Source: Robiginitomaculum sp.
Lineage (GTDB): Bacteria; Pseudomonadota; Alphaproteobacteria; Caulobacterales; Maricaulaceae
Assembly (NCBI GenBank): GCA_021776635.1
Contig: JAJFFN010000004.1
Coordinates: forward strand, 1 to 64,000
Reading direction: 5' to 3'
DNA: 64,000 bases
Of this stretch, positions 61,706 through 64,000 are shown piece after piece (position 1 is the first letter of the stretch; every line of letters begins with the position of its first letter). The position numbers and the translations under genes were made by a program. The notes under the pieces were generated by a model that saw only the letters and a list, made by a program, of their open reading frames with translations, had not been told where the DNA came from and searched no databases.

Positions 61706-62361
61706 AGCAATTTTCCTTGCATGTATTTTGCAGCAAAGCTCCGTGTTACATTGACTTTTTTCGTGGCGGCCTGTTGGTCTATGCCGTGGATCAAATTACG
61801 CAAGCTATCAACAGATCTATCGGCGTGGACAAGCAGGTAATTTATCAAATTATCAGAAACTTTTAGGCCCCTATCCATAAATAGTTTAGTAATAATAGCT
61901 TTGAGCAAATCTTCATCTGGTTCTTGAATGCGTGCTATTTGAATGTTTTTTAAACGCGAGTGTAAATCTGGTAATTGGACATTCCAATCCGTAGGCATGT
62001 TCTGGTCACTGAACAATAGAGCCCTTAATTCCCCAGTAATTGTCAGATTTATCAAAGTGAATAAAGTATATTCATCTGCGCAAGATGCATTGTCTATCCA
62101 TAAAGCTCTGCCGCGATAATTCTGACGCGGCACAAAACCCTTGTCGCCATCCAAGGCGATAGCCTGATATTTATTTGCCCAAATATGACCTAGATGGCTT
62201 TTACCACTACCTGTTGGCCCTATCACAGCCAAAATATTATTGGCCCAGGCAAGGGGGTCCGCCAATGCAGTGACTGCTTCCGCATTAGACGCACCGCCAA
62301 CAAATGCCTTTTCGCTGTTGTCTGGAGCCAAAATCAAATCTAGCGAGAATTGTTTACTCAT
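61702..62361 (-). CDS. hdaA: DnaA regulatory inactivator Hda-like (HdaA)
   Basis: A 219-residue AAA+ protein homologous to the DnaA ATPase core: Walker A GPTGSGKSH, Walker B ALWIDNAS, and SVDSLRNLIHGID as sensor II. The DNA-binding domain IV of DnaA is absent. In Caulobacter HdaA with the beta clamp promotes hydrolysis of DnaA-ATP to restrain initiation. The usual N-terminal clamp-binding motif is suggested by QFSLDL at residues 4-9. Confidence 0.9.
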   Translation of the reverse strand: MSKQFSLDLILAPDNSEKAFVGGASNAEAVTALADPLAWANNILAVIGPTGSGKSHLGHIWANKYQAIALDGDKGFVPRQNYRGRALWIDNASCADEYTLFTLINLTITGELRALLFSDQNMPTDWNVQLPDLHSRLKNIQIARIQEPDEDLLKAIITKLFMDRGLKVSDNLINYLLVHADRSVDSLRNLIHGIDQQAATKKVNVTRSFAAKYMQGKLL

Positions 62362-62408
62362 ACCTTCATGTCTACAACTTAGGGTTAGGGCCGATTAACT
62401 AACGACCT

Positions 62409-63467
62409 TTAACGGTAATTTGAACGCGTTAAAACCATGCCTAGAAATTCGTCCTCTCTTAAAGTAACGCCTTTGAACGATAATTCATTGCGTAACCGCT
62501 CTATGTCACCACTATAATGTAATGACATCATAGCCCCAGATTTTGACACGGCTTCTAATTGAGCGGATTTTATTTGCGCAGCACCATTAATTATATCTTT
62601 AAGGCTTATCCACTCAGCATGTGTACGATATAATATAGAAATTGGTAAAACTACAGTTTCTGCATTAACCGCAGTTACAGAGCTGGCCTTCCACTCTCCT
62701 TCGACTTTTTGAACAACTTTTGCGACAGTCTCATTTGGGGTAAGTCCGCGTACACGCCCTAGATATCTATTGCTCTGCGTATCTATTGCTATGTCCTGTA
62801 TTGTGGCTGAATACCCTGTTCCTTCTTGCACCGCTTTTACAATCAATATCTGTTGAATTCCGTACACCCGACCGATGTCTTTTAACTGCGCCATACTCAA
62901 TGCATTATTATTGGGATTTTGAGCAATACGCACGACATCAATATTAGGTGTAATCGTCTGCATGGGTGTTAACGCATGCTCAAAATTTGATTGTTGCCAA
63001 GCATTACTCCATGGATTTGGCTCCCATAAACCTGTATTTTGAACAAGTGGAATTACCAGACGTTTGCGCGATTGCGTTGCTATTATACGCAAGCCTTTGG
63101 CGTGCATATATTGCTCGACAGCCGATTTGTTAAACGCAACACTAATATCCCCAAGATATCGGTTGGCAGATCTTTTTTCATTGGAAATTTCTAATGCCCT
63201 AATCATTCTCGGCCCGTCTTCTTTTGTAACACCTGTAAAGTTTTTCGCACGACGGTCTCTTGCTAAACTCATACGCTCAACGAGTATATTGGCGGCTCTG
63301 AGTTGACCTTGTGCAATAGCTTTAGTTTGAGCCTGTAGGGCGTCTTGCGCAGTTGCATCCACTTGCACACCACTTACAGTGAACGGATCGCCCGCATGCG
63401 CTTTAAATGCCAACCCGAGCAGCGCGTAAAACACAAAAATCAAAACAACCAAAAAACGTAAAAACAT
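62409..63467 (-). CDS. DUF2066 domain-containing exported protein
   Basis: A 352-residue secreted protein with a signal peptide (about 1-24, cleaved after AHA) and the DUF2066 region. It starts at the ATG at 63467, which has GAGGTG just upstream. Function unknown. Upstream of hdaA on the same strand (47 bases) and divergent from purM, a conserved alphaproteobacterial arrangement. Confidence 0.85.
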   Translation of the reverse strand: MFLRFLVVLIFVFYALLGLAFKAHAGDPFTVSGVQVDATAQDALQAQTKAIAQGQLRAANILVERMSLARDRRAKNFTGVTKEDGPRMIRALEISNEKRSANRYLGDISVAFNKSAVEQYMHAKGLRIIATQSRKRLVIPLVQNTGLWEPNPWSNAWQQSNFEHALTPMQTITPNIDVVRIAQNPNNNALSMAQLKDIGRVYGIQQILIVKAVQEGTGYSATIQDIAIDTQSNRYLGRVRGLTPNETVAKVVQKVEGEWKASSVTAVNAETVVLPISILYRTHAEWISLKDIINGAAQIKSAQLEAVSKSGAMMSLHYSGDIERLRNELSFKGVTLREDEFLGMVLTRSNYR

Positions 63468-63614
63468 AAACACCTCATAAGATTTGCACAACATTAACTG
63501 ATAATACGGCAATATAAAGACCCGAATTACTATCAATTGCAGTCATTTTACGCATTGCAGACTTGAGTTCTATGTAGACCTGCCCCATTAAGCGAGAAAT
63601 AGATGAGGCGAATC

Positions 63615-64000
63615 ATGTCTAGCAAAAAAACATCTCCCCAGCCCCCATTAAGCTACAAAGATGCAGGCGTTAATATTGATGCTGGCGAAGACCTTGTTGA
63701 AAACATTAAACCTTTAGCACAAAGTACACGCCGACCAGGCGCAGAAGCCAAGCTCGGCGGCTTTGGCGGGGCATTTGATTTAAAAGCTGCTGGATTTAGT
63801 GACCCTATCTTAGTTTCTGGTACGGACGGGGTTGGAACCAAATTACGTATAGCAATTGATAGTGGACAGCTCACCACTGTAGGCATCGATTTAGTCGCCA
63901 TGTGCGTAAACGATGTACTGGCCCAAGGTGCTGAACCTTTGTTTTTCCTCGATTACTACGCGACGGGCAAATTATCACCAAACATTGCTACGCGGGTTAT
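63615..64000 (+). CDS. purM: Phosphoribosylformylglycinamidine cyclo-ligase (partial)
   Basis: The first 128 codons of AIR synthetase, the fifth step of purine synthesis; the window ends inside it. Family motifs: [35 protein letters not shown] and [20 protein letters not shown]. Divergent from DUF2066-hdaA. Confidence 0.96.
   Translation, partial: MSSKKTSPQPPLSYKDAGVNIDAGEDLVENIKPLAQSTRRPGAEAKLGGFGGAFDLKAAGFSDPILVSGTDGVGTKLRIAIDSGQLTTVGIDLVAMCVNDVLAQGAEPLFFLDYYATGKLSPNIATRV

Overview
The window is a gene-dense piece (62 calls, one of them a broken copy) of a bacterial chromosome. It is almost certainly alphaproteobacterial. The evidence is the set of neighbourhoods: lgt-midA-pgeF, rplY-pth-ychF, fbc/petABC, hdaA-DUF2066 divergent from purM, greA followed by an ELM1-family gene and trxB, and an RpoH-type sigma factor. 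GC is moderate, lower than in most relatives. DUF885, DUF4139, DUF3089 and E/P-rich TonB-like proteins suggest an aerobic marine Maricaulales/Hyphomonadales-like organism; that placement is inference. I see no rRNA, tRNA, CRISPR array, insertion sequence or prophage.

Layout. 1-3.7 kb: greA, ELM1, trxB and a LysR regulator, tightly packed. 3.7-4.0 kb: a candidate trans-acting sRNA with C-rich anti-Shine-Dalgarno motifs and a strong terminator. 4-19.5 kb: cytosolic hybrid kinase, aminotransferase, PqqB-like lipoprotein, CPA1 antiporter, M24 peptidase, pyruvate kinase, LysM lipoprotein, sterol desaturase, a small orphan region, an E/P-rich TonB-like protein, and a GltS-domain/PhyH pair. 19.5-26.9 kb: an orphan ParB-like protein, then eight tightly spaced co-directional genes (FAH hydrolase, MaiA, strictosidine-synthase-like, class C serine hydrolase, GST, MOSC, membrane protein, 2OG oxygenase) that look like one catabolic/detoxification operon. 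26.9-36.8 kb: housekeeping (ychF, pth, rplY, prs, pgeF, midA, lgt, ubiK) around a tandem DUF4139 pair. 36.8-48.3 kb: alpha/beta hydrolase, cytochrome bc1 operon, trmL, DUF3089, two tandem DUF885 peptidase-like lipoproteins, thioredoxin-fold protein, rpe and an ArsR-SRPBCC pair with two operator repeats. 48.3-55.5 kb: MFS transporter, TerB/J-domain protein, nucleoside transporter, an AT-rich GAF-GAF-GGDEF-EAL gene and, beyond it, a diverged copy of the nucleoside-transporter 3' end, then an SH3-DUF4189 protein. 55.6-64 kb: rpoH, cysD-cysNC, rnd, rluA-type synthase, hdaA, DUF2066 and the start of purM.

Most unusual points: CysD carries an N-terminal helix-turn-helix-like domain fused in frame, and two near-identical TATGGG-N6-CCCAC inverted repeats bracket its promoter and translation start, suggesting an autoregulating sulfate-activation enzyme. 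Next come the sRNA candidate, the nupC 3'-end copy beyond the c-di-GMP gene, a TonB-box-like motif inside a DUF4139 protein, and the paired ArsR operators.
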